A DNA stretch of 64,000 nucleotides from Bacillus massiliglaciei (GTDB lineage Bacteria > Bacillota > Bacilli > Bacillales > DSM-1321): assembly GCF_900098925.1 (NCBI RefSeq), contig NZ_LT622359.1:341414-405413 (forward strand), in the 5' to 3' direction. A model generated the notes under the pieces. The model was not told the DNA's origin and searched no databases. It saw only the letters and a list, made by a program, of their open reading frames with translations. Made by a program: the position numbers and the translations under genes. The first letter of the stretch is position 1. Every line of letters starts with the position of its first letter. Below are positions 40,944-55,648 of the stretch, piece after piece.

Positions 40944-43148
40944 GTGAGAAAACTAACGGGTCTGACGGTCATCTTTTTAATATTCATACATACTATCAGC
41001 TGTTATGCCGAGGGGGGACAGGCAGAAAAAAATTCAGCCATTATAGTCTTAAAACCAAAAACTTCTGAACGTGAAAGCGCTGAGATGATACAAAAATATC
41101 CTTCTGTGCAAATCAGGCATGAATATAAGCATGCACTGCGTGGATTTTCCGTTTTTGGCCTGAAAAAGGAGCTTGAACTGCTGAAGAAGGAAAAGAATGT
41201 TCAATATGTGGCAGAGGTCAAACAATATCTCCCCGCCTTAGATCAAAGTGTTCCGTTTATAGGCGGGGAGGATATTAGAGGCTATTATGATTTGAAAAAC
41301 AGAAGGCTCACCGGCCGGGGAGTGAAAGTAGGGGTAATTGATACTGGAATTGACTATACCCATCCAGATCTGAAAAACTCATATAAAGGAGGAGAGGATT
41401 TGGTTGACCATGATCACGATCCCATGGAAACCAAAAGTCCTCAGCAGCTGGCGACCGTTCATGGGACACATGTAGCCGGTATTATTGCGGCCAATGGAAA
41501 GTTGAAAGGTGTGGCACCTGAGGCAGAAATTTATGCATACAGGGCTTTGGGACCTGGCGGGAGCGGGGATACGGAACAAGTGTTATTGGCATTGGAAACA
41601 GCCATAAAGGATGAGATTGATGTTCTGAATCTATCGCTTGGAAATGCAGTAAATGGTCCAGATCTGCCTATCTCCATGGCATTAAACAAAGCGGTAGAAA
41701 AAGGGATTGTTGCCGTTACCTCTAACGGAAATTCAGGACCGGGGATATGGACAGTCGGATCCCCTGGAACAGCTGAAAAAGCTATTTCTGTCGGTGCATC
41801 TACTCCGCCGCTGAAGGTCCCCTATTTGCGGTATGGACTCGGAAGTTCGGAGTCTGAGGTTCCTCTAAGCCAGCTTCAAGGCTCAAAACCCTGGGATTTG
41901 CATTTTTCAGAAGAGCTTGTATTTGGCGGCAGGGGAGAGAAGAGCGATCTTGGGAATGCACAGGGAAAAGTAGTCCTTATAGAGCGGGGGAAACTAACTT
42001 TTACTGAAAAGGTAAAAAACGCAAAGGAAGCCGGGGCTGCTGCTGTTATCATCTACAATAATACGGACGGGGAATTTACGGGAACGATTGGGGAAGGGAT
42101 AGGTATTCCGGCAGCTTCTATTACCAAATATGAAGGAAAGAAGCTGCGGGGATGGATCAAAAAGTCCGTATCCCCGAGCGGCAAATATATATATAAGGAA
42201 GAAAGGGATCTTTTGGCAGATTTCAGCTCCCGCGGCCCTGTGACGGTAAACTGGGGAATCAAGCCAGATGTGGTCGCTCCCGGAGTTGCCATTAACAGTA
42301 CCGTTCCGTCCGGTTACCAGGCATTAGCCGGTACAAGTATGGCGGCGCCGCATGTTGCCGGAGCATGTGCGCTGATTTTGCAAATGCATCCGGAATGGAC
42401 GCCGGAGCAAGTGAAGTCAGCATTGATGAATACTGCGAAGCCTATAACAGATAAAGAAGGCAAGCTGTATCATACGTTCGATCAAGGTGCAGGACGCATA
42501 CAGATTCCTGAAGCTGTAAATGTCAGCACTCTGCTGTCGCCAAGTTCTCTTGCCTTTGGTATGTATACGAGGAAGGGAGGGATTGAGGAACATGAAAAAG
42601 TGATAACGGTCGAAAATGTCAGTGAATCGGAACAGCACTATTCATTTAAGCAGCCGCTCAAGGAAAAGGGTCTGACCTGGCATCTTCCCGCATCGTTTCA
42701 TCTGAAGCCGGGAGAAAAGAAAGAAGTGAAAATAGGGCTTCAGGCAGAATCGAAGGAAACCGAGAAAGGAATTTATGATGGGTATGTCACGTTATCTGAA
42801 GGAACGAAAAAGCTTCAGCTCCCTTACCTGTATGTCAAAGAAGAACCAGATTATCCGAGGGTAATGGGATTTGAATTTGTACAGGCGGATGAACCTGGAA
42901 AGTACCGCTATGAAATGTATTTGCCGCAAGGGGCCGATGAATATGGCATCGCATTGTATGAAGCGGATGGATATCGATTTGCAGGGTATTTAGAATGGGG
43001 GAAGGCTGCTCCGCGAGGAATGATCAGTAAAGATGTGAATAGTGAAAAGCTTCCTCGGCCTGGATTGTATAAAGCGGTCATATTTGCAAAAAGAGCGGGA
43101 AAAGAAGATCGGATTGAGACAACCATTCAAATTGAGGCGGAAAAATGA
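40944..43148 (+). CDS. Secreted subtilisin-family serine protease (Vpr-like)
   Basis: Extracellular S8 protease preproprotein of 734 aa. In order: a signal peptide (residues 1 to about 23), an I9-type propeptide (about 35-95), and the catalytic domain with Asp133 (VIDTGIDYTHPDL), His173 (HGTHVAGI) and Ser465 (GTSMAAPHVAGA). A PA domain (about 285-400, VVLIERGKLTFTEKVKNA) is inserted between His and Ser, and a C-terminal beta domain follows. The PA insertion makes it Vpr-like. GTG start after AGGGGGC. It lies between mnaA and atpI, where B. subtilis has no protease, so it is an accessory gene. Confidence 0.9.
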   Translation: MRKLTGLTVIFLIFIHTISCYAEGGQAEKNSAIIVLKPKTSERESAEMIQKYPSVQIRHEYKHALRGFSVFGLKKELELLKKEKNVQYVAEVKQYLPALDQSVPFIGGEDIRGYYDLKNRRLTGRGVKVGVIDTGIDYTHPDLKNSYKGGEDLVDHDHDPMETKSPQQLATVHGTHVAGIIAANGKLKGVAPEAEIYAYRALGPGGSGDTEQVLLALETAIKDEIDVLNLSLGNAVNGPDLPISMALNKAVEKGIVAVTSNGNSGPGIWTVGSPGTAEKAISVGASTPPLKVPYLRYGLGSSESEVPLSQLQGSKPWDLHFSEELVFGGRGEKSDLGNAQGKVVLIERGKLTFTEKVKNAKEAGAAAVIIYNNTDGEFTGTIGEGIGIPAASITKYEGKKLRGWIKKSVSPSGKYIYKEERDLLADFSSRGPVTVNWGIKPDVVAPGVAINSTVPSGYQALAGTSMAAPHVAGACALILQMHPEWTPEQVKSALMNTAKPITDKEGKLYHTFDQGAGRIQIPEAVNVSTLLSPSSLAFGMYTRKGGIEEHEKVITVENVSESEQHYSFKQPLKEKGLTWHLPASFHLKPGEKKEVKIGLQAESKETEKGIYDGYVTLSEGTKKLQLPYLYVKEEPDYPRVMGFEFVQADEPGKYRYEMYLPQGADEYGIALYEADGYRFAGYLEWGKAAPRGMISKDVNSEKLPRPGLYKAVIFAKRAGKEDRIETTIQIEAEK

Positions 43149-43599
43149 GTGTCAAGAGGAAAAATAAAATAAAATGTGAACGTTTCGTTAATAATTACAA
43201 ATCTGTGACAAATTTCACTAACCACTTCATTGACATTGATACTGGCCTATTGTATGCTAACAAAGGATGTAAGATGAGAAGGTTTTCAGGCGCATCTACA
43301 TGCAAGTTTAACACTAATTTGCATGAAAATATATCCTTTTTTACCACCACTACTAACTGCGGGGATGCAACTTATGCATTATCAAATGCCAATCCATTGG
43401 CCACGGCTTTGATGTCAGTATTTTTCCGAAAAATATACGCTGAATTTGACAGACATTCTTTTTGTAGGATGTAAGGTGGAATCTTGCCGAACTGTTTACA
43501 TAATAATGACGGTTGGGTTATTTGACAGGGTATCAAAGGCGTGTTTGCCATGCTGAAAACTCATTTGATAACAAACTTTTAGGGAGATTTTGTGACGAG
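43149..43599 (+). other. atp operon leader region
   Basis: This 451-bp region contains the main atp promoter, two further TTGACA-like hexamers (near 43448 and 43522) without good -10 partners, and a short perfect stem GCCAAT/ATTGGC near 43388-43401. An ORF of 109 codons covers the promoter and is not credited. Confidence 0.55.
43230..43258 (+). promoter_or_regulatory. Sigma-A promoter of the atp operon
   Basis: TTGACA (43230-43235), a 17-bp spacer and TATGCT (43253-43258). This gives a leader of about 335 nt before atpI. Confidence 0.8.
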
Positions 43600-43971
43600 A
43601 TGCCGGAATTAGACAAAATGTTCAACAGGCAGCGGAAGTCCATGCTTTATTTAATGGGACTGTACTTGCTGGGAATCGTGTTTACGCCATTTGATGACAT
43701 TTTTCAGGGTCTGCTGCTCGGCACAATCTTTAGCATGATCATTTTCTTGTCATTGGTCAATAAGAACAAGAAATTCTCCCAGGCGGTAGCTGAAGGGAAA
43801 AAAGCACGTTCTCTTGGCAATTTAACAAGAATGTCTGCAGCTGCTATAGCTGCTATGATCGCTTTGAGGTATCCTGAGGAATTTCGAGTGGTCTTCGTGG
43901 TTTTGGGATTAATGACAGTTTATATTGTCATTATGATAGATTATTTTATACAAAACATACGTCGAAAGTAA
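43600..43971 (+). CDS. atpI: ATP synthase subunit I (AtpI)
   Basis: Small membrane protein of 123 aa with four predicted helices, first gene of the atp operon. AtpI proteins assist c-ring assembly or Mg2+ supply and are not part of the mature enzyme. I start at MPELDKMFNRQRK, matching the family N-terminus. The nearest AGGGAG is 13 bp upstream, longer spacing than usual, so initiation may be weak, consistent with a low-abundance assembly factor. Confidence 0.85.
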   Translation: MPELDKMFNRQRKSMLYLMGLYLLGIVFTPFDDIFQGLLLGTIFSMIIFLSLVNKNKKFSQAVAEGKKARSLGNLTRMSAAAIAAMIALRYPEEFRVVFVVLGLMTVYIVIMIDYFIQNIRRK

Positions 43972-43984
43972 AGAAGAGAGGTGA

Positions 43985-44707
<723 letters not shown>

Positions 44708-44749
44708 TATATATTTGTTCAATATTTATTGGACAAGCTATTAAAATAA

Positions 44750-45001
<252 letters not shown>

Positions 45002-45029
45002 GTTTAGAAACTTAAAGAATTTTCATAAT

Positions 45030-45069
45030 GGCGAAGTTCATCTAAGGAGAGCCTTCGCCTTTCCTTTAT
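45030..45069 (+). terminator. Hairpin between atpE and atpF
   Basis: GGCGAAG (45030-45036) pairs with CTTCGCC (45053-45059), followed by TTTCCTTTAT. It lies inside the operon, so it may act as a partial terminator or RNA-processing/stability element that lowers downstream expression relative to subunit c. Confidence 0.5.
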
Positions 45070-45115
45070 GTCTACAGAATATTTTTCTCGGCCCATGGGG
45101 CAGAATGAACGATAA

Positions 45116-47739
<2,624 letters not shown>

Positions 47740-47775
47740 TCAGGTCTAAATAATTTAAAAGGGTGGTGAGAATGA

Positions 47776-50146
<2,371 letters not shown>

Positions 50147-50150
50147 TTAA

Positions 50151-50576
<426 letters not shown>

Positions 50577-51082
50577 CTTTGAAAAAAGCACCTGTCTCTA
50601 GCACAGGTGCTTTTTTTTATTGATCAACTCCTTTATGGTAAGAGGGAACAATTTTGGCAACATACATAAATTCTACACGCACTTCATAGAGTGTACAGAT
50701 ATGCTGTTTTAAGTATCTTAGTATGAAGCATGTATTCATCCGGCTCAATTTGATGACCTCTTAGACCTCATCATCCTTCTGACCTTATTCCTCCGCTTAT
50801 TTAATAAATTAGTCTTCAAACGAAAATCATTAATATGATTTAATTGGCCCTTGAAAAGAGCAGACCTCCTGACGGGAACGAACTCACAGATATATAGATG
50901 TTTGCATGTCTGCCCGGACCCCTGTATATTTTTAGGTGTATAGTATGTGAAATCCCGTTTATGGACCAAACTCCCTTATTTTTACTTAAAAATCACATAT
51001 AATTTTTATATGTCGATTGTGAGGACAAGCCAGTCAAGTTAATCGGAAAAAATTTTCTAAATATTCGGAAGGTGAGTGTGGT
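50577..51082 (+). other. atpC-nuoJ gap where nuoA-I would be expected
   Basis: This 506-bp region contains the atp terminator and A/T-rich sequence with TATAAT near 51000 as a possible -10 (weak -35). Reading it in several frames on both strands I saw no recognisable remnant of nuoA, B, C, D, H or I, and none of their cysteine motifs. Confidence 0.5.
50584..50620 (+). terminator. atp operon terminator
   Basis: AGCACCTGT (50587-50595) pairs with ACAGGTGCT (50603-50611), followed by T8. It separates the atp and nuo transcripts. Confidence 0.92.
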
Positions 51083-51604
51083 ATGGGATTTTCGGGAGAA
51101 ATGATTGCCTTTAGTATTTTAGCTTTTCTTACCGTCACAGGGGCTGTTATGCTGCTGCAAGTAAAGAGGTGGACACATGTGGTTATCACACTGGCTGTTA
51201 CTATAATCAGCATAGCAGGAATATTTGTTTTATTGTCTGCTGAGTTTGCGGCGCTGGTTCAGATTCTCATTGGTTTGGGAGTTGTTATATCTGCCTTGAT
51301 GTTCCGTGTTAAGTTGGCAGGACGCAGTAATAATGAAGCGAGTAAAACAGGAAAATGGAAAAAGTTCTTCCTGGCGGCAGGGGTTGCAGGGTTTTCCATC
51401 GCGGTATATGCAGGTATTCATGACCTTAATATCTCGGTATTGCCGTCTGATTTTGATGTGAAGAATACAAAGAAGCTGGGCATCGAGCTTTTCTCTAAAT
51501 ATATGATTCCTCTTGGATTAACATTGGCGGTGCTGCTGTCTGCCTTTGCAGGGATTCTCTTTCTTACAAAAGAAGACTCAATGGAAAGGAGCGGGCGGTC
51601 ATGA
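51083..51604 (+). CDS. nuoJ: NuoJ-like complex I membrane subunit, divergent
   Basis: Predicted 173-aa membrane protein with about five helices, the NuoJ/Nqo10-type subunit of complex I. The start after GGAAGGTGAG and the FALLT-like opening ([16 protein letters not shown]) fit. The highly conserved third helix of the family, usually VQVLIYVGAVTILMLF-like, reads [16 protein letters not shown] here, so the conserved tyrosine and alanine are lost. It overlaps nuoK by 4 bp. No other complex I genes lie upstream. Confidence 0.82.
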   Translation: MGFSGEMIAFSILAFLTVTGAVMLLQVKRWTHVVITLAVTIISIAGIFVLLSAEFAALVQILIGLGVVISALMFRVKLAGRSNNEASKTGKWKKFFLAAGVAGFSIAVYAGIHDLNISVLPSDFDVKNTKKLGIELFSKYMIPLGLTLAVLLSAFAGILFLTKEDSMERSGRS

Positions 51605-51912
51605 CTTCTGTTCCTTTGGCGGCCTATCTGGTTTTGGCTTTGGGGTTATTCAGCATTGGTCTATATGGGGCATTGGCAAAACGAAATCCAATCATCAGGC
51701 TGATTTCTATTGAATTCATGCTGAATGCAGCTATTATTAACCTGCTTGCATTTAGTAAACTTGGATGGTCTCCCTCTATTTCCGGGCAAGTTTTTTCCTT
51801 ATTTATAATGGCCATTGCTGCGGCCGAAGCAGCAGTCGGACTGGCTATTTTAATCGTCCTTTACCGCAATAAAAACACTGTGCATATTGAAAAGGATAAA
51901 ACACAGCATTAA
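51601..51912 (+). CDS. nuoK: NuoK complex I membrane subunit
   Basis: A 103-aa three-helix subunit of the complex I membrane arm. It is well conserved and keeps both glutamates of the central hydrophilic axis, in ISIEFMLNA (residue 38) and [11 protein letters not shown] (about 79). ATG overlaps the nuoJ stop (ATGA). Just downstream is AAAGGAGGT, the ribosome binding site of the decayed nuoL. Confidence 0.9.
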   Translation: MTSVPLAAYLVLALGLFSIGLYGALAKRNPIIRLISIEFMLNAAIINLLAFSKLGWSPSISGQVFSLFIMAIAAAEAAVGLAILIVLYRNKNTVHIEKDKTQH

Positions 51913-51926
51913 AGGAGGTTGATAGA

Positions 51927-52100
51927 ATGAAGGAATTCCCGTGGCTGGTGCCTTTTTTTCAGCTTTCCTCTACAAATAGGCTTTGGCCTTCCGTTTTTGC
52001 CGAAGGCGTTTTACATGTCTGCCTGGTTGATTGGGGCGTGTTTATTATGAAAAGAATACTGTATGTCCCCCGTTGTCTATTTGAGGGGGCGGACCGATGA
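51927..52100 (+). pseudogene. nuoL: nuoL remnant (5-prime end only)
   Basis: An ideal AAAGGAGGT 7 bp before ATG is retained, followed by MKEFPWLVPFF, like the start of NuoL proteins. After the T7 run (51953-51959) the hydrophobic, NuoL-like reading continues in another frame (FSFPLQIGFGLPFLPKAFYM and on to a stop at 52048-52050). Loss of one T would restore it. In frame, the 57-codon ORF ends by overlapping the nuoM start (ATGA). Normal NuoL is above 600 aa, so more than 90 percent is deleted. Confidence 0.65.
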
Positions 52101-53596
52101 ATAGCTATTTCCTTATGGTGCTTGTGTTTTCTCCGTTGCTCGGAGTTATGATGGTTGCGTTAATGCCCCGTACGGAAGAACGAACAATTAAGCAGTTTGG
52201 CGTTACCGGAACCGTTCTTCCTTTTTTGCTATCTATATATATGTATGTCCTGCATTGGCTGGGGAAAGACCTGACAGCCTTTTCAATGAAATTCAGATGG
52301 ATTCGGTTTGGCAGCCTGGAAGAGTATGATCCACAATTATATACCATTAATTTTGAGCTTGGGGTAAATGGACTGAGCCTATTATTTATTATGTTGACAA
52401 CCATTCTGGCACTGGCTGCAGCAATGGCATCCTTCCAGATAAAAAAAGATAGTAAAGTTTATTTTATGTTGTTTTTCATTTTGGAAATAGGAATGCTCGG
52501 CGTATTTACAGCTGAAAACCTTATCCTATTGTTTATTTTCCTCGAGCTTACTCTCATTACAATGTTCTTCTTGATCGGAAAATGGGGACTGGCTGAAAAG
52601 GAAAAGGCTGCTTATCACTTTTTATTCTATAATGGCCTCGGATCTGGCATTTTGCTGATGGTCATCATGGTTTTATTCGCCAGGGCAGGGACAACCAATA
52701 TTGATGCACTCATTCAGATTTTAACGGTAGGAGGAGTCTCCTTATTTGCACCGATTTCTGAGCCATTAAAAATGGGTTTGTGTATAGCTCTTGTTATTTC
52801 TTTTGGGATGAAGCTGCCAATCTTTCCATTTCACAGATGGGCGGTACGAGTACATAAAGAAGCGCCGATTCCAATTGTGATGCTGCTTACTGGTGTCCTA
52901 ATGAAGATAGGAGCCTATGGAATCCTTTCTTTTGGATCCGGTCTGTTCCCTGAACCGTTTAAGGATCTGTCTTTTTATTTGGCGCTCTTTGGCATTATTG
53001 GACTTTTATATGGATCTTTGCTGGCTCTGCTCCAAACCAATTTGAAAAAGCTGCTTGCTTATTCTTCGATGTCAAATATGGGCATCGTTCTTATGGGAGT
53101 GAGTGCAGGAAGCGTGTCAGGGTATCAGAGTGCTGTTTATCAGACGGTTACACATAGTTTGATTGCTGCTTTATTGTTTTATTTAACAGGTGTGCTGCAG
53201 GAGAGGCCTTTAACAGCCTCGATGATACAGTTAGGAGGACGTGCGTTTTTTATGCCGGTATTCGCAGTATTTTTTGTGACAGCGGGAATTGCTTCGCTCG
53301 GTATGCCCATTCTGGCTGGGTTTAGCAGTGGCTTTGCTTTATTTCCCGAGCTGTTTAAATCCCATGTGATTCTGGCCTGTATCTGGATTCTGGGACTGAT
53401 AATGATGGCTGCTTATATGTGGAGAGCCATTTTAATGATTGTGCGCGGAAAGCCTGCTTTTGAAAATAAGGGAAGGGACCTTCGGATATCAGAGTATGTT
53501 CCATCCGTTTTGTTACTTGCTCTGATTGTATTGATTGGTTTATATCCCGTCGTGCTAAGCGGACCGCTCCAGGAAGTACTGGCAGTGTTTAAATGA
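52097..53596 (+). CDS. nuoM: NuoM antiporter-like complex I subunit, divergent
   Basis: A 499-aa, about 14-helix antiporter-like subunit. Three of the four charged residues of the proton path are visible: Glu in LLFIFLELTLI near 148, Lys in FGMKLPIFPFHRW near 237 and Lys in LMKIGAYG near 268. Expected motifs are altered elsewhere. The PDAH that normally follows the HxW is AVRVH, the helix-12 GE motif reads FSSGFALF, and SxSH reads SMSN. The frame is fully open, so it is not an obvious pseudogene. Confidence 0.82.
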   Translation: MNSYFLMVLVFSPLLGVMMVALMPRTEERTIKQFGVTGTVLPFLLSIYMYVLHWLGKDLTAFSMKFRWIRFGSLEEYDPQLYTINFELGVNGLSLLFIMLTTILALAAAMASFQIKKDSKVYFMLFFILEIGMLGVFTAENLILLFIFLELTLITMFFLIGKWGLAEKEKAAYHFLFYNGLGSGILLMVIMVLFARAGTTNIDALIQILTVGGVSLFAPISEPLKMGLCIALVISFGMKLPIFPFHRWAVRVHKEAPIPIVMLLTGVLMKIGAYGILSFGSGLFPEPFKDLSFYLALFGIIGLLYGSLLALLQTNLKKLLAYSSMSNMGIVLMGVSAGSVSGYQSAVYQTVTHSLIAALLFYLTGVLQERPLTASMIQLGGRAFFMPVFAVFFVTAGIASLGMPILAGFSSGFALFPELFKSHVILACIWILGLIMMAAYMWRAILMIVRGKPAFENKGRDLRISEYVPSVLLLALIVLIGLYPVVLSGPLQEVLAVFK

Positions 53597-53621
53597 GGAT
53601 GCAGGGAGGTGGATGGGGAAT

Positions 53622-55139
53622 ATGAAAATTATGCTCTCTAATGAATGGGGAATAGCAGTGCCTGAGTTGATCATTACAGTAACCATTTTGCTGCTGTTGT
53701 TTCTTGACGGGCTGGCGCCTAAAACATTTTCAAGACGGCGGCTTGCCCCTTTGGCCCTGACAGGTGTTCTGATTGCTTTTGTGTCACTGCTTGGCCTGCT
53801 TTCAACAGGTAAGGAAAGCATTTTGTATGATACGTTTTTATTGGATTCATTCGCCAAGGCGTTTAAGCTGCTCCTTTTAGGAGGCGGTTTTCTGGTTATT
53901 TTACTGGCAGCGGGATTTTCTTCAAAGGAAGGATTCAATGAGTACAGAGGTGAATTTTACTATTTGTTTCTGACGGGCCTGCTTGGGGCAATGTTTATCG
54001 CTTCGAGCGGTGATTTAGTGACGTTATTTGCAGGATTAGAACTTCTTTCCCTTTCTGCATATATTATGACAGGAATCCAGAAACGAAATGAAGCATCTAA
54101 TGAATCGCCCATGAAATATGTGATAAATGGAGGGATCGCATCAGCTGTTACCTTGTTTGGGATGAGCTACTTGTATGGAATCGCTGGATCCACGAACTTG
54201 AGGGAAATAAACGAGGTATTAATCCGTATAACCGACAGTCAAATCCTTCAGTTATTAAGCATCGCTTTTCTGTTGATACTCGCTGGTTTTTCCCTCAAGG
54301 CAGCGGCAGCTCCTTTTCATATATGGACCTGCAATGGAGATGAAGGTCCCTTCATTCCGGCAGCTGTTTTTATTAGTACAATATCAAAAACAGCCGTTCT
54401 TTTGCTTTTATTGAGAATTATAATTACAGTTTTTTTTACCGCTTCAGGTGATGTTTATGGAGGATTTACCTTCTTGGAAAAAAACAGCATCTATTTATCA
54501 GTTCTAGCTGGGCTGACTATGGTAATTGGCAATGTGATTGCCCTCAGGCAGACAAGTGTGCCGCGGCTGCTTGCCTATTCCAGTATCGCTCATGCCGGTT
54601 ATATCCTGACGGCTATTGCGACAGTTGGCGGAGGATACTTTCTGCTGGATACGCTTTGGTTTTATTTACTTGCTTATTTATTAATGAATATAGGAGCCTT
54701 CACCGTTCTTCAGCATATTTCTGCGGAAACGGGGTCAGTGGAATATGAAGCCTTTGCCGGGCTGGGAAGACGATCTCCATTGCTCGCTGCAGCCATGTCC
54801 GTTTTTCTTCTGTCGCTGGCCGGAATTCCGGGAACTGCTGGTTTTATAGGGAAAATTCATATCTTTCTGGGAGCTTTTCTGGCAGAACCAGCCCATTATA
54901 TGCTGGCAGCTGTGATGCTGGTTATGACGGTTGTTTCCTATATGTACTATTTTAGAATTTTAGCAGAAATGTATTTTCGGCGGGGGCAGCTGGAAAGTAA
55001 GAAAAGAATGCCTGCCAGCATGATTTTCGTTGTGTTGATTTGTTCGGCGGGCACAGTGCTCTTCGGGCTGTACCCAAATGTAGGTTTGGATTTTCTTCAT
55101 CAGCATTTTGGCGGGTTTGCTGATTTCATGGGAAACTGA
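53622..55139 (+). CDS. nuoN: NuoN antiporter-like complex I subunit
   Basis: A 505-aa membrane subunit with about 14 helices. All four key charged residues seem present: Glu in FAGLELLSLSAY, Lys in FSLKAAAAPFHIW, Lys in STISKTAV and Lys in GTAGFIGKIHIFLG. The conserved PDVYEGAP segment after HxW is replaced by CNGDEGPF. ATG 53622 is preferred, 10 bp after AGGGAGGTG; ATG 53613 lies too near it. A terminator ends the cluster, which lacks NADH- and quinone-reacting subunits. Confidence 0.85.
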   Translation: MKIMLSNEWGIAVPELIITVTILLLLFLDGLAPKTFSRRRLAPLALTGVLIAFVSLLGLLSTGKESILYDTFLLDSFAKAFKLLLLGGGFLVILLAAGFSSKEGFNEYRGEFYYLFLTGLLGAMFIASSGDLVTLFAGLELLSLSAYIMTGIQKRNEASNESPMKYVINGGIASAVTLFGMSYLYGIAGSTNLREINEVLIRITDSQILQLLSIAFLLILAGFSLKAAAAPFHIWTCNGDEGPFIPAAVFISTISKTAVLLLLLRIIITVFFTASGDVYGGFTFLEKNSIYLSVLAGLTMVIGNVIALRQTSVPRLLAYSSIAHAGYILTAIATVGGGYFLLDTLWFYLLAYLLMNIGAFTVLQHISAETGSVEYEAFAGLGRRSPLLAAAMSVFLLSLAGIPGTAGFIGKIHIFLGAFLAEPAHYMLAAVMLVMTVVSYMYYFRILAEMYFRRGQLESKKRMPASMIFVVLICSAGTVLFGLYPNVGLDFLHQHFGGFADFMGN

Positions 55140-55156
55140 TCAGCTGCAGAGCCGAT

Positions 55157-55188
55157 GCTTGGGCCTTTTCAGGTTCAAGCTTTTTTTT
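55157..55188 (+). terminator. nuo cluster terminator
   Basis: GCTTGGGCCT (55157-55166) pairs with AGGTTCAAGC (55171-55180, two G-U pairs), followed by T8. Confidence 0.85.
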
Positions 55189-55229
55189 ATTTTATTTTCC
55201 TTTTTTATTCCAACCTAATCAGTTGTTTG

Positions 55230-55238
55230 TGGTATAAT
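55230..55238 (+). promoter_or_regulatory. Extended -10 promoter of ywzB
   Basis: TGGTATAAT is a TGn-extended -10 (55230-55238) with a poor -35, 30 bp before ywzB. Confidence 0.55.
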
Positions 55239-55268
55239 CAAGTTTGGGTTAATTTTGGAGGTTAGAAA

Positions 55269-55508
55269 ATGTTAACAGGCAGCATGGGGCTTCAAGCCAT
55301 GATTGGTATCATCTCGCATCTGTTTTTTATTTCAGTTACATGGTGGGCTTTACAATCACTGAACTTGGACAAGTTTTTACGGGCTAATTCAGTATTGAAA
55401 GCCAGAGTGCTTTACATCTTGATAACTGTAGCGGTAGGATCAGCTGTGAGTAATTTCTTCCTTGATTATCTCGGTTTTGCGTCTCAGCTTCCACTATTAT
55501 GGAATTGA
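55269..55508 (+). CDS. ywzB: YwzB-like DUF1146 membrane protein
   Basis: A 79-aa protein with two predicted helices (about 8-28 and 47-68), the DUF1146 family member conserved next to ywmB and murAA in bacilli. Function is unknown. ATG follows GGAGGTTAG, and the conserved-looking WWALQSLNLDKFLR lies between the helices. Confidence 0.88.
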   Translation: MLTGSMGLQAMIGIISHLFFISVTWWALQSLNLDKFLRANSVLKARVLYILITVAVGSAVSNFFLDYLGFASQLPLLWN

Positions 55509-55576
55509 GATGGGTGTAAAAAGCGGTCGCTATTTTTAAAAGGTCAGCCATTTAGGTCTCCTGACGTCAAAGTATG

Positions 55577-55590
55577 TCGTCAATTGACGA
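55577..55590. promoter_or_regulatory. Perfect 14-bp palindrome upstream of ywmB
   Basis: TCGTCAATTGACGA is its own reverse complement and lies about 60 bp before ywmB. A related GACGTCAA sits 15 bp upstream. It is a possible operator; the cognate protein is unknown. Confidence 0.35.
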
Positions 55591-55648
55591 TGAACGGCTC
55601 GTATGTCCCCTTTTCTTCGGGCAATACTGAAGATGGGAGGGGATTATA

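Noticed and set aside
43145-43474. A 109-codon ORF overlapping the protease stop (ATGA) with a GAGG sequence upstream
   Set aside because: It spans the consensus atp promoter (TTGACA-17-TATGCT). The protein is compositionally odd (Asn/Thr/Cys rich) and unlike any family I know.
50745-50969. A 74-codon minus-strand ORF in the atpC-nuoJ gap, considered as a nuo remnant or small gene
   Set aside because: There is no similarity to any complex I subunit, no good Shine-Dalgarno sequence, and it is highly basic with no domain.
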